Source of the DNA: Granulosicoccus sp036478565
GTDB taxonomy: Bacteria > Pseudomonadota > Gammaproteobacteria > Granulosicoccales > Granulosicoccaceae
Length of the DNA: 64,000 nt
Assembly: GCA_965224525.1 (NCBI GenBank)
Contig: OZ245050.1
Span: forward strand, 3,410,001 to 3,474,000
Reading direction: 5' to 3'
The notes below the pieces were generated by a model. The model was not told the DNA's origin. It did no database searches and saw nothing but the letters and a program-made list of their open reading frames with translations. Positions 35,604 through 44,584 of the stretch are shown piece by piece. Each line of letters starts with the position of its first letter. The stretch's first letter is position 1. A program made the position numbers and the translations under genes.

Positions 35604-35642
35604 ACACTGCCAGTCGCGGCAATAAACCGGGACTGACAGTGT
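35604..35642 (-). terminator. intercistronic hairpin between binding protein and ATPase genes
   Basis: ACACTGCCAGTC (35604-35615) pairs with GACTGACAGTGT (35631-35642) with one mismatch and a 15-nt loop. It lies directly downstream of the solute-binding-protein gene in the direction of transcription. Such hairpins commonly stabilise the upstream mRNA or partly terminate, giving excess binding protein over membrane parts. Confidence 0.5.
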
Positions 35643-35666
35643 TTTATACGCTGATTCAAGAGCAAT

Positions 35667-36704
35667 TTATTTTGCAGCCGCTTCAACGTTCTCTGTCGTA
35701 TAAACCGTGAAGGGACCCATCAGGACTCGCAAACCGGCATCACGGGTAGGGTCTTTTTCAACCGTAAACGTACCCATACGACCTGCATCGAAAGTTTCTC
35801 CAACCTCACCTTTCATCTGATCGGTTGCCAGTAAATAACTGACGTAGTACGTCAGGTAGCCAAGATCAACAAAGTCCCAGAGTGCAAATTCAGGCGCACA
35901 ACCGTTCATCGTGTAGGTCACCATTTCCGCAGGTACGCCCAGCCCGGACACCTTTACCGTGTCACACAGATCTTCGTCCTGCATTGCTTTGGCAGCCGCC
36001 TGAATGCCAACCGATGTGGGTGACATGATGAGCCCCATATTCGGGTGCTTGTCGACCAGTGCCAGCGCTCGGTTGTAGCTGACCTCTGACTGATCATCGC
36101 CGTAGACGATATCAACATGTTTGAGCTTTGCGTATTTCTCGCCTTTCAGCGCCTCTTCCATAGCCTCGATCCAGGCATTCTGGTTAGCTGCATCCGGTGT
36201 TGCAGAGAGCGTGGCAAATTCACCTTCACCACCAAGGATGGAATAGGCCATGTCTGCCATAACCACACCGATTTCACCAAAATCGACCTGTGCAACAAAC
36301 AGCGCCTCACCTTCTGCCGATGGAATCGGGCTATCCCAGGTTACAACCTTGGTGCCAGCCTTGGCCGCAGCGTTAGCTGCCGGAACAATCTGATCACCAG
36401 CATTGTTGGACAGCATGACTGCTGCCTGGCCCTGTGAGGCTGAAGTTGTCATAATTTCAATTTGACCGGCAACCGAATTCTCAGGAGTCGGACCGGTGTA
36501 AAGAAAAGCGCCGGTATTCTCCAGCTCTGCATGTGCCTCCTCGGCACCCTGGTTTGCTTGATCAAAAGGCAGTATGCCGAGAAACTTGGGCAACAGAACC
36601 ATATCGGCTTTGAGCCCTTTTTCAGCAACTATCGTGTCTGCAAATGCAACGCTTCCCAGTAGGGATGCAGCGATGGCAAAACTTGAAGCGGTACGAAGAT
36701 TCAT
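35667..36704 (-). CDS. rhamnose-type ABC transporter substrate-binding protein
   Basis: The ATG at 36704 is chosen because GGAGGA lies at ideal distance and a signal peptide follows at once (MNLRTASSFAIAASLLGSVAFA); the open frame extends 23 codons upstream. The 345 residues belong to the periplasmic binding protein type 1 family for ribose/rhamnose/autoinducer-2. Recognisable parts are LPKFLGILPFDQANQGAEEA, ILGGEGEFATLSATPDAANQN and MGLIMSPTSVGIQAAAKAM. It is the first gene of the leftward deoxy-sugar operon. Confidence 0.92.
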   Translation of the reverse strand: MNLRTASSFAIAASLLGSVAFADTIVAEKGLKADMVLLPKFLGILPFDQANQGAEEAHAELENTGAFLYTGPTPENSVAGQIEIMTTSASQGQAAVMLSNNAGDQIVPAANAAAKAGTKVVTWDSPIPSAEGEALFVAQVDFGEIGVVMADMAYSILGGEGEFATLSATPDAANQNAWIEAMEEALKGEKYAKLKHVDIVYGDDQSEVSYNRALALVDKHPNMGLIMSPTSVGIQAAAKAMQDEDLCDTVKVSGLGVPAEMVTYTMNGCAPEFALWDFVDLGYLTYYVSYLLATDQMKGEVGETFDAGRMGTFTVEKDPTRDAGLRVLMGPFTVYTTENVEAAAK

Positions 36705-37017
36705 TTGGATATTTCCTCCGGTTGGTATCCCAAAGTGCATTCCGTGGTCCTGCACGACTTGCATGAATGCCACGAAATTGGCCTGACCATTCTCAACCTA
36801 TCGAATGAAAAGTCAATAATTTTCTGAATCTGTAGGCTTGAACTGGCTAAAACTGCCGAATTCGTCTCACTCGACGATCGATTTCCTGCCGAAACACACA
36901 CGCTAGTTGCGAAAGGTGTATCCATGTGCGAATGTGGTCATACCAATATCGCATATATTTCTGACTGATCGAGTCGAATGTGCAAGGTTGAACGCGCGGT
37001 CCTGATGCAGAGCCCAC
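36705..37017. promoter_or_regulatory. divergent control region of the deoxy-sugar genes
   Basis: This 313-bp spacer separates the leftward 13-gene operon from two rightward genes. It carries the FadR-type palindrome at 36935 and AT-rich stretches around 36805-36835 suited to a leftward promoter. No other gene is seen. Confidence 0.6.
36935..36945. promoter_or_regulatory. candidate FadR-family operator TGGTCATACCA
   Basis: The site matches the TNGTNNNACNA consensus recognised by FadR-subfamily GntR regulators and is an inverted repeat TGGT-CAT-ACCA. It lies 73 bp upstream of the rightward gene and about 230 bp upstream of the leftward operon. The regulator encoded at 31153 is the natural candidate to bind it. 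Confidence 0.6.
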
Positions 37018-37830
37018 ATGAAAATTTCAGCAACCTCCTGGTCATTCACAGCTTGCTCCCTGCAGGAGGCCTGGGCCATCACTCGTGCCCTCGGGGTCGA
37101 ATATCTGGATCTGGGTTTACTGCATACACCAGCACTTGATCGAGCTACTATTCTCAATAATCCGCAAAAAGCGGCTCAGGTAATTCGCGATATCGGTATA
37201 CGGGTGTCAAACCTGTACTGGTTGTTTGGCGATACGCCACATGATCGGCCGGTGTCACGGGCGGAAGTGCAGTCCGAAAATTTGTCTGATTTCAAACAGG
37301 TGCTGGCATTTGCCAGAGCGCTCGAATGCCCCAGTCTGTTTCTGCTACCCGGTGTTCAGCGCCCACATCACAGCAAGCAAGATTTACTGGTGTCTTCTGC
37401 CGCCGCACTACGCGAAATGGTTGCACTAACCGAAGCGCAGGACATGGTACTGACCATTGAGCCACATGTCGGTGGCCTGCTTGACAGCCCCGATGCAGTA
37501 CTACAGTTTCTGGATGACGTCCCAGGACTAAAGCTGACACTCGACTATTCACACTTTGTTTGCATGGGTTACACACAAACCCAAATCGACGTGCTAGCAC
37601 CGCACGCAGCGCATGTCCATATGCGTCAGGCACGGCCAGGTGAGCTGCAGGCAAAATGGGGGGAAGGCACCCTCGACTTTGGCATGATAATCGAAACACT
37701 TCGCGCGACTGGTTACGACAATTTTCTTTCACTCGAGTATGTGCATCAGGACTACATGGGCACACTGTATGACGACGTGCTGACCGAAACAATTCGCATG
37801 CGTGATCTGATCAATAGCTATATTAATTGA
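37018..37830 (+). CDS. sugar phosphate isomerase/epimerase family (xylose isomerase-like TIM barrel)
   Basis: The 270 residues form an AP-endonuclease-2/xylose-isomerase-like barrel. Metal-ligand candidates are Glu in LTIEPHVGG, Asp/His in LTLDYSHFVCMG, His in HAAHVHMRQ and Glu in FLSLEYVHQDY. The family includes sugar epimerases, isomerases and lyases; some act on non-phosphorylated sugars or keto-acids. It is the first gene of the divergent unit, 15 bp before the diketo-acid hydrolase gene. An epimerase acting on a sugar or sugar acid entering the pathway is plausible. Confidence 0.83.
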   Translation: MKISATSWSFTACSLQEAWAITRALGVEYLDLGLLHTPALDRATILNNPQKAAQVIRDIGIRVSNLYWLFGDTPHDRPVSRAEVQSENLSDFKQVLAFARALECPSLFLLPGVQRPHHSKQDLLVSSAAALREMVALTEAQDMVLTIEPHVGGLLDSPDAVLQFLDDVPGLKLTLDYSHFVCMGYTQTQIDVLAPHAAHVHMRQARPGELQAKWGEGTLDFGMIIETLRATGYDNFLSLEYVHQDYMGTLYDDVLTETIRMRDLINSYIN

Positions 37831-37845
37831 ACAAAGGAAAATCCA

Positions 37846-38694
37846 TTGAAACTTCTACGTTTTGGCTCAATCGGTTCAGAAAAACCCGGTATTCTGGACA
37901 AAGACGGCAACATAAGGGACCTGTCGAGCGTTATCACTGACTTCGCTGGTGAGCATCTTTCTGCCAAGGCATTCAATGCTATAGCGAAAACCGATTTGTC
38001 GTCACTCCCACTGGTTGCCGACGGTGAACGCCTCGGCCCTTGCGTCACTGGCACCGGAAAATTCATCTGCATCGGCTTGAACTACGCTGACCATGCCGCC
38101 GAAGCTGGCCTGGATGTGCCGCCAGAGCCTGTCATCTTCATGAAAGCAACATCTGCCATCTGCGGCCCCAACGACCCTGTCATCATTCCACGCGGATCGA
38201 CAAAGACCGATTGGGAAGTCGAACTCGGGGTCGTTATAGGACAACGTGCAAAATACGTCAGCGAAGCGGATGCACTGGACTACGTAGCCGGGTATTGCGT
38301 CATCAACGATGTTTCAGAGCGCGCTTTTCAGACTGAACACGCAGGACAATGGACCAAGGGGAAATCAGCCGACAACTTTGGCCCGATTGGCCCCTGGCTT
38401 GTGACAAAAGATGAGATAGGTAACCCACAAAACCTCGGCTTGTGGCTGCGCGTCAATGGCGAAAGCCGACAGAATGGATCAACCAAAACCATGGTGTACG
38501 GCGTTGCACATGTGGTTGCCTACCTGAGCAATTTCATGAGCCTGCAACCCGGCGATATTATTTCAACCGGCACACCGCCAGGCGTTGGCCTGGGCATGAA
38601 ACCACCGACTTATCTCAAGCCCGGTGACTTGATTGAGCTGGGTATCGACGGACTGGGTGAACAGCGGCAGGAAGTGATTGCTGATCCGGATTGA
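37846..38694 (+). CDS. FAH-family 2,4-diketo-3-deoxy-sugar-acid hydrolase
   Basis: TTG start with AAAGGAAAA six bases upstream. The 282 residues are a fumarylacetoacetate hydrolase domain: KFICIGLNYADHAAEAG, VIFMKATSAICGPNDPV, TDWEVELGVVIG (metal-binding Glu residues), YCVINDVSERAFQ, GPIGPWLVTKDE and GDIISTGTPPGVG. This subgroup, often mislabelled ureidoglycolate lyase, includes the enzyme that cleaves 2,4-diketo-3-deoxy-L-rhamnonate/fuconate to pyruvate plus lactate. That terminal step fits the rest of the cluster and is the clearest indicator of the non-phosphorylative route. Confidence 0.9.
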   Translation: MKLLRFGSIGSEKPGILDKDGNIRDLSSVITDFAGEHLSAKAFNAIAKTDLSSLPLVADGERLGPCVTGTGKFICIGLNYADHAAEAGLDVPPEPVIFMKATSAICGPNDPVIIPRGSTKTDWEVELGVVIGQRAKYVSEADALDYVAGYCVINDVSERAFQTEHAGQWTKGKSADNFGPIGPWLVTKDEIGNPQNLGLWLRVNGESRQNGSTKTMVYGVAHVVAYLSNFMSLQPGDIISTGTPPGVGLGMKPPTYLKPGDLIELGIDGLGEQRQEVIADPD

Positions 38695-38829
38695 AGTTGA
38701 ACGATAGCAGCTACATCTACTGCCGCACCCATAGGAAGCAAACCTTCCCGCTACTGGCGACGATCCAACGGTAGTCTCCCGGTCGGTACTTAGCCAACTG
38801 GAAGCTTTACGCGCAACACATTGCAATGA

Positions 38830-38847
38830 AAAACTCCGCGGAGTTTT
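38830..38847 (+). terminator. bidirectional-type terminator
   Basis: AAAACTCCGCGGAGTTTT is a perfect 18-bp palindrome that can fold as a 7-bp stem with a CGCG loop, with an A-run before and a T-run after. It lies 136 bp beyond the FAH-family gene and before the envelope transport cluster. Confidence 0.65.
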
Positions 38848-38985
38848 CAATGCCGCTAATCCATACACTGGTCATTGATCATGACCCAATACCACTTATC
38901 CAGGCTTTTCACTGTTCGTCGCAATCCTCTGCACGGGCACCGCTGATTCCATAAACTCGGTACATCTTATCAGCCAGGTGCCACT

Positions 38986-39594
38986 ATGAATCGCGTTGCG
39001 TCATTTTCTGTATTACTGCTTCTCATCAATTTGTTTGCGGCTTCTGGCTACGCAGACTTGCGATCAGATTTCGAATCCGCCCACGCCTCGTTCCTTTCAT
39101 TCTTTGACGACAACAAGGATAAATATTTCGACACCGCATGGGAGCAATTTGAACAACTGGACGCCCAACACCCCGACCACCCGGCCGTACAAACATACTA
39201 TGGCGCTCTGGAGACCATCAAGGCAAACCGGGTTCTCATGCCCTGGTCAAAAATCAAGTGGGCAGAGCGCGGTCTTGATCGAATAGACCGGGCGATGACA
39301 CTGCTTGGTCCGGAGCATGTTAAAGAGAATCTGATTGGCATACCCGTCGCTACCGACAGCCGTATTGCAGCTACCACCACCTTGCTTGCAGTACCGGGGT
39401 TTATGAATCGAATTGAAGATGCCAAAGCAGTCTTTGCCGATCTGCTGGATACCACCGATATGGAGTCGATGCCCGCTGTCGTGCAACACCGTATCTATCA
39501 GTTGGGGGTCGACATCGCCAACAAATCTGATGACAAGCAGCAGCTTGAAGAATGGTCAGGTCGGCGCGATGCTGTGGTCGACAACAGTCAATAG
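38986..39594 (+). CDS. exported TPR-like protein
   Basis: The 202 residues start with a signal peptide (MNRVASFSVLLLLINLFAASGYA). The mature part is all-helical in character, with TPR-like helix pairs (FDTAWEQFEQLDAQHPDHPAVQTYYGALE). It includes IRADRAM-like helices near ERGLDRIDRAMTLLGPEHV. Tetratricopeptide proteins of this size are often periplasmic partners. The gene opens the rightward cluster, 42 bp before an ABC ATPase, and probably belongs to the same system. I do not recognise a named family. Confidence 0.72.
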   Translation: MNRVASFSVLLLLINLFAASGYADLRSDFESAHASFLSFFDDNKDKYFDTAWEQFEQLDAQHPDHPAVQTYYGALETIKANRVLMPWSKIKWAERGLDRIDRAMTLLGPEHVKENLIGIPVATDSRIAATTTLLAVPGFMNRIEDAKAVFADLLDTTDMESMPAVVQHRIYQLGVDIANKSDDKQQLEEWSGRRDAVVDNSQ

Positions 39595-39636
39595 CACTTC
39601 GATAACTCCATGTAATTACGGCCACAACAAACAACA

Positions 39637-40329
39637 ATGACAACGCAAACCAGATTGTTACAGACACGCGACTTGAGTAAAGCCTATCACCATGGCAACA
39701 CCACGTTACAAGCACTCAGGAGCATCGACCTGGACCTGCCCAGAGGTGCGTTCACTGCGCTGGTCGGCCCGTCCGGCAGTGGCAAAAGCACCTTGTTGAA
39801 TATTTGCGGTTTGATCGATCAATGCGATACGGGCCAACTGCTGTTTGATGGCAAGGATTATTCAAAGTCGACAGTTGAAAAAATGACACAAATACGCCGT
39901 CATAAACTTGGTTTTGTTTTTCAGGGCTTTAATCTGGTGCCGGTCATGTCTGTTTATGACAACGTCGAGTACCCGTTGTTACTCGCCGATGTACCGGCTG
40001 CTGAACGCAAACAGCAAGTCAATGAATTACTGGACCGAGTCGGTCTGCTGGAACTCGCCACTCACCTGCCCGATCAGATATCCGGCGGCCAGAAGCAGCG
40101 AGCCGCTATTGCCAGAGCATTGATCAAAAAACCCCTGCTGGTTGTTGCAGATGAGCCGACGGCCAACCTCGATACCGTTACTGCCTCGGATGTTATCGAT
40201 CTCATGCGCGGCATGAGTGAGGACTTTGGTTGCAGCTTTCTGATAGCAACGCACGATGAGCGTATGTCGTCTCGCTGTGACGAAATACTGCAACTGGAAG
40301 ACGGAGAGTTGCAAGGAGAATGGCAATGA
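39637..40329 (+). CDS. LolD/MacB-type ABC transporter ATP-binding protein
   Basis: The 230 residues carry Walker A (GPSGSGKSTLLNICG), Q-loop (FQGFNLVPVMSVYDNV), signature (ISGGQKQRAAIARAL), Walker B (LLVVADEPTANLD) and H-loop His (IATHDERM). The LNICGLID and FNLVPVMS patterns are typical of the LolD/MacB/FtsE branch. Its stop overlaps the permease start as ATGA. It powers the FtsX-type permease in the cluster. Confidence 0.92.
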   Translation: MTTQTRLLQTRDLSKAYHHGNTTLQALRSIDLDLPRGAFTALVGPSGSGKSTLLNICGLIDQCDTGQLLFDGKDYSKSTVEKMTQIRRHKLGFVFQGFNLVPVMSVYDNVEYPLLLADVPAAERKQQVNELLDRVGLLELATHLPDQISGGQKQRAAIARALIKKPLLVVADEPTANLDTVTASDVIDLMRGMSEDFGCSFLIATHDERMSSRCDEILQLEDGELQGEWQ

Positions 40330-41543
40330 AGTGGTTACGAACAGCCTGGCGCAACGTATTACGCAATCGTCGGCGTGCAATCACTACCATCACCATCACA
40401 GCCATTGCTGTAACTGCAATTTTGCTTGGTGGTGGTTTTGCCAATTATACGTACCACGGATTACGTGAAATGGCCGCGCGCGATTCGGGCCATTTGCTGT
40501 TTTCACACAAGGACTATTTTGCAAAGGATGAGGAGATTCCGATGCAATACGGATTGACGAACTACACAGATCTGATAACTGAAATCGGCCAGGACAGGGA
40601 CATCCGTTATGTGCTGCCTCGCATCAACTTTAGTGGGCTAATCAGCAATGGTGATAAATCAATAATCTTTATGGGTACCGGCGTTGATCCTGTCGGAGAG
40701 TTTCGTGTCAAGGGGCCATTTCTGACAATGGTCGCAGGTTCAGTTTTGAGTCGACGTGAAACTACGGAAGACCCTAAAGTCGTCATTGGCGAGAAGATGG
40801 CCGCTTCACTTGGCGTTGCACCAGGAGATTATCTGACACTAATGACAACAACAGTCGAAGGCAGCTTGAATGCGTTTGATGTCACCGTGCAGGGCGTCAT
40901 GACAACTGGCGTGCCCGAGAGGGATCGTTATGCGCTGTACGTAAACATAAGTACCGCTCAGGAGTTAATGCAAACCAACAAAGTAAGCACTTTATCAATT
41001 TATCTGCGCAATACTTCGGATACCAAAGCTTACATGCACAAGCTGCAAACACAATACCCTGAACTTGCCTGGCAAACCTGGCTCGATACGGCATCTTACT
41101 ATCGCGCAGTGAAGGGGCTGTATAACCGTATTTTTGGCTTACTGGGCCTGATTATTCTGGTTATGGTGTTTTTCTCTATATCCAATACGGTCAGCATGAG
41201 CGTGATTGAACGTACTCGGGAAATTGGTACGCTCAGAGCCATCGGTGCCTATCCGCGTGAGATCAATCGCGGACTTGCACTGGAAGGTCTGGTTATCGGC
41301 CTGGTCGGTTCGTTTATTGGTTTGTTGCTGGGCTGGGTGTTTTCATATCTTCTGTATTTTACCAACTGGCAAATGCCGCCACCACCTGGCCGGTCAGAAG
41401 GGTACCCACTGGCGATTGACATACCACCTGCTCTGTACATCGGCGCTACAGTATTAAGCATACTGATTTGCATTCTGGCCGCCTGGTTGGCTGCCAGACA
41501 AGCATCATCAAAACCTATTGTAGAGGCACTCAGTCATGTCTAG
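40326..41543 (+). CDS. FtsX/LolE-type ABC transporter permease
   Basis: The ATG at 40326 overlaps the ATPase stop. About 405 residues with MacB/LolCE topology: an N-terminal helix (AITTITITAIAVTAILLGGG), a periplasmic domain of about 220 residues, then three helices including LGLIILVMVFFSISNTVSMSV and ALEGLVIGLVGSFIGLLLGW. The ERTREIGTLRAIGA motif is the FtsX-family coupling helix. Such permeases move lipoproteins, lipids or peptides out of the inner membrane mechanically. It overlaps the next gene by 8 bp. Confidence 0.9.
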   Translation: MKWLRTAWRNVLRNRRRAITTITITAIAVTAILLGGGFANYTYHGLREMAARDSGHLLFSHKDYFAKDEEIPMQYGLTNYTDLITEIGQDRDIRYVLPRINFSGLISNGDKSIIFMGTGVDPVGEFRVKGPFLTMVAGSVLSRRETTEDPKVVIGEKMAASLGVAPGDYLTLMTTTVEGSLNAFDVTVQGVMTTGVPERDRYALYVNISTAQELMQTNKVSTLSIYLRNTSDTKAYMHKLQTQYPELAWQTWLDTASYYRAVKGLYNRIFGLLGLIILVMVFFSISNTVSMSVIERTREIGTLRAIGAYPREINRGLALEGLVIGLVGSFIGLLLGWVFSYLLYFTNWQMPPPPGRSEGYPLAIDIPPALYIGATVLSILICILAAWLAARQASSKPIVEALSHV

Positions 41544-42300
41544 TTTCAGATATCGCATTCTCGGGTGCCAATTCGTTCTGCTTACACTCCTTGTGTTCAG
41601 CGGATTCACCTACTCACAGGATGACAGCAATGCCTGGGTTAAAGTGGCCGACGACTATCGACTGAACGCGGATAACTCCCGCGTCTCTACACAAGTCACC
41701 TTGTTCAAGAACGGCAAACAAACCCGACAACGCCTGTATACGGTTTATCTCAAACCGGGGCGCAAATCACTGGTGCTGTTTGAATCCAGCGGCGAGAAAG
41801 ACCAGAAAGTGCTGATGCTGGCAGACAAGTTCTGGTTGTTGATGCCAGCGAGTCGTCGACCCATACGCATTACGCCCATGCAAAAAATGCTGGGAGAGGC
41901 GTCCACTGGTGATATCGCTACCATGAGCTGGCATCAAGACTACGATGCCGATTTCAAAGGCTCCGAAACCATTGACGGCGAGCTACTTGACCATCTGCAA
42001 TTGACGGCCATTACCAAGGGCGTCAGCTACCAGTCTATCGCCTTGTATCTGCAACCCGACACGCACAAACCGGTGCGAGCGGAACTCTATACCAGCTCCG
42101 GCAAGCTGGCAAAAACGGCCACCTTTGTTATTGAAGACCGCGGCGACCGCGAGATGGTCACCCGGATGATCCTAAGCGATGCGATTCAGACAAACCAGGT
42201 CACCGAGGTTGACTACCTGACATCCGAAGCTTATGAGTTATCAGATAAATACTTTAACCCACAATTTCTAGCCAAAAACCGGAAATTAATCATCAAATGA
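41536..42300 (+). CDS. outer-membrane lipoprotein-sorting protein (LolA/LolB-like fold)
   Basis: The 254 residues have a signal peptide (ending FTYSQ) and a half-barrel pattern: VSTQVTLFKNGKQTRQRLYTVYL, SLVLFESSGEKDQKVLMLADKFWLLMPASRRPIRITPMQ, YDADFKGSETIDGEL. This matches the conserved outer-membrane lipoprotein-sorting family, distinct from housekeeping LolA. It is translationally coupled to the permease and to the next gene, so it likely carries the cargo across the periplasm. The cargo is unknown. Confidence 0.85.
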   Translation: MSSFRYRILGCQFVLLTLLVFSGFTYSQDDSNAWVKVADDYRLNADNSRVSTQVTLFKNGKQTRQRLYTVYLKPGRKSLVLFESSGEKDQKVLMLADKFWLLMPASRRPIRITPMQKMLGEASTGDIATMSWHQDYDADFKGSETIDGELLDHLQLTAITKGVSYQSIALYLQPDTHKPVRAELYTSSGKLAKTATFVIEDRGDREMVTRMILSDAIQTNQVTEVDYLTSEAYELSDKYFNPQFLAKNRKLIIK

Positions 42301-43520
42301 ACGGGCGGTGGCTGACGCTTGCCTGTTTAATGGCAGTATGGACGAAATTGTCCGCAGCAGATACCGGCATCAGCTACCTGCTGGAATCCAGCTGGCTAAA
42401 CAACAACGATAATTCTGTTATCCAGGTATCTGAAAACCTGATTCCGCAACCAACATCCAGCCGGACTCAGATAGTAGAACTGAACTACAACCAGTCAATC
42501 CTGTCAGCAACTGCGGCTGCTCGCGCCATTCAGTATACCGGGCAGTCTGACGAGAATGAGCTTCGTATCAAGGAGTTTGTGCTTGCCAGTAGTTTCGGTC
42601 ACTGGGAATGGTCGGCAGGCCGGCGTATCAACAGCTTTGGCCTGGGTAACGCATTCAGACCACTTGACCTTACCCAGCAGCAAGACCTGCTGACACATGA
42701 GCAGGAGTCACTGACTGGCGTAAATCAATTATCCCTGGAACGGTATCTGGACCTGGACAGCTATGGCGTCTATCTGGTTAACCCCGATCAACTCAACACG
42801 AACAATAGCCGCAAGAGGACAGCACTGATTGCCCGTTTTGCCACCTCCAGGGAGCTGATGGACTGGCAGGCAGCACTGCGTTACAGCAAGGACAACCAAC
42901 TGCAGGCAGGGTTTGGCGGCATCAGAATACTTGGCGACGACCTGTCACTGCACAGCTCCCTGCTCTGGTCATCACGTTATCAGCGACAGGTCAGTGAGCT
43001 GACGAACGAGGGCTCTGAACTGCTATCCGCAACAAATCCGTGGATTCAACAATCGTATGACAACGGACTTAACTGGTTGCTCGGCGCTAACTGGACCTGG
43101 TCTGCCAGGCAGAATCTGGTTCTGGAATACTGGCACAATGATTTCGCGTTAAGCAAGCAGCAATGGCAGGGGCATCTTGATTTAATGCAATCACAAAATC
43201 GTTTGCTGACAACAGCAGCACCCATCGAGGCGGTCGAAGGTAACCTTGCCTGGAGTGCCAGAGCTTTTGCCAATACCAACCGGATGCAAAACAATCTTCT
43301 GACCCGCTGGTCCTATAGCGCCGACACAGTGCAACCACGCCTGACTCTGTTGTATTCTCCGGACGACTCTGGCCTGATGACTGAGGCCACATTTACGGTA
43401 GACCGATACGCCATCAAATTTCAGGCAGGTGCCCGCCACTTCTCCGGCCCGGATAACTCGGTATATGATCAGCTGATTGAAAAGAGCCGACTCTTTCTCT
43501 CTGTCTACGGAAATTTCTGA
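42297..43520 (+). CDS. candidate outer-membrane beta-barrel protein
   Basis: The ATG overlaps the upstream stop by 4 bp. The 407 residues start with a signal peptide (cleavage near KLSAA-DT). The rest alternates polar and aromatic residues in amphipathic strands separated by polar loops. Examples are TRSYSADT-like and NLVLEYWHNDFAL strands; the end is SRLFLSVYGNF, whose terminal Phe fits the BAM recognition signal. It resembles DUF1302-type barrels in style. It is presumably the outer-membrane end of the transport system. Confidence 0.75.
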   Translation: MNGRWLTLACLMAVWTKLSAADTGISYLLESSWLNNNDNSVIQVSENLIPQPTSSRTQIVELNYNQSILSATAAARAIQYTGQSDENELRIKEFVLASSFGHWEWSAGRRINSFGLGNAFRPLDLTQQQDLLTHEQESLTGVNQLSLERYLDLDSYGVYLVNPDQLNTNNSRKRTALIARFATSRELMDWQAALRYSKDNQLQAGFGGIRILGDDLSLHSSLLWSSRYQRQVSELTNEGSELLSATNPWIQQSYDNGLNWLLGANWTWSARQNLVLEYWHNDFALSKQQWQGHLDLMQSQNRLLTTAAPIEAVEGNLAWSARAFANTNRMQNNLLTRWSYSADTVQPRLTLLYSPDDSGLMTEATFTVDRYAIKFQAGARHFSGPDNSVYDQLIEKSRLFLSVYGNF

Positions 43521-43522
43521 CG

Positions 43523-44584
43523 ATGAGTGCATTGCAGTGGAGTTGTTTCACCCGCGCACCTGACTGGCTGCACCTGATTATCATCAACAGCTTTATCGCA
43601 TTGCAGCTCACCCTGACAACCAGTGGCGGATTCGCGCACAATCTGCTTTTTTCACAAGCGATTGGGCTGTCCGTTGCAAGTTCGCTGGTATTGATGAGCC
43701 GCGTATTCAAGCAGGCTGAACCGAAGTGGTGGACTTACCTGACTGCTGTACCACTGGGCGTCATGATCGGCCTGGCTTTAGCCACTGCCATCACAGGACA
43801 GGCAGCGGTGTCAGCTGACACGAGTGAAAATGGCGATGCATTGCGCGGTGTTCTGTTTTCCGTACTGACCGGTGCCGCCGTTACCTGGTATTTTTTTGTT
43901 CGTGACCATCGGCTGCGTGGCCGAATCAGTCTGGCAGAACAAAATGCCAAACTAACCGAGCAGCAGCGCCAGCTGACCGAAACACAATTGTTGCTGCTGC
44001 AAGCTCAGGTTGAACCACACTTTTTATTCAACACACTGGCAAACGTCGCAGGACTCATTGATCATCGACCTGCCGACGCCAGACATATGCTGGAATCCTT
44101 TACGACGTATTTGCGTGGCAGCCTGATGAGGACTCGCGTAAAGACTTCAAAAGTATCCGATGAGATAGAACTGCTGGAGGCCTATCTGGCTGTTCAGAAA
44201 ATCCGCATGGGCGAGCGCCTGACTTACAACTTCTCGGTTGACGCCTCTTGTGAAAGTCTGCCGCTGGCGCCCCTTTTGATTCAGCCACTGGTAGAAAACG
44301 CGCTGACACACGGACTGGAACCCAAACTTGATGGCGGCAGTATCAAGATCAGCATCAACCGAGGTAACAACACCTTGCAGTGCTCCGTGGTTGATACAGG
44401 TGTGGGCTTCACGGATGCACAAGCGAGCGCCGGTAGTGGTCTTGGACTCAGCAATGTACGGCAGCGCCTGGTCTCCCTGTATGGTGATTCGGCAACACTC
44501 ATGGTGCTTGAGCCGAGCTCGGGTGAGGGTGTTTGTGCAAAGTTGGGAATCCCCCTCGACAGATTGCAGGCAACGGCACCGTGA
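43523..44584 (+). CDS. LytS/YehU-type sensor histidine kinase
   Basis: The 353 residues begin with four to five membrane helices (to about 130). They end in the His_kinase domain (PF06580 type) with the phosphoacceptor His166 in QVEPHFLFNTLANVAGLI, the N-box PLLIQPLVENALTHGLEP, and the ATP-lid VVDTGVGFTDA and GSGLGLSNVRQRL. No periplasmic sensor domain is seen, so the signal is probably sensed in the membrane. It starts 2 bp after the barrel gene and overlaps the regulator start by GTGA. Confidence 0.92.
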   Translation: MSALQWSCFTRAPDWLHLIIINSFIALQLTLTTSGGFAHNLLFSQAIGLSVASSLVLMSRVFKQAEPKWWTYLTAVPLGVMIGLALATAITGQAAVSADTSENGDALRGVLFSVLTGAAVTWYFFVRDHRLRGRISLAEQNAKLTEQQRQLTETQLLLLQAQVEPHFLFNTLANVAGLIDHRPADARHMLESFTTYLRGSLMRTRVKTSKVSDEIELLEAYLAVQKIRMGERLTYNFSVDASCESLPLAPLLIQPLVENALTHGLEPKLDGGSIKISINRGNNTLQCSVVDTGVGFTDAQASAGSGLGLSNVRQRLVSLYGDSATLMVLEPSSGEGVCAKLGIPLDRLQATAP

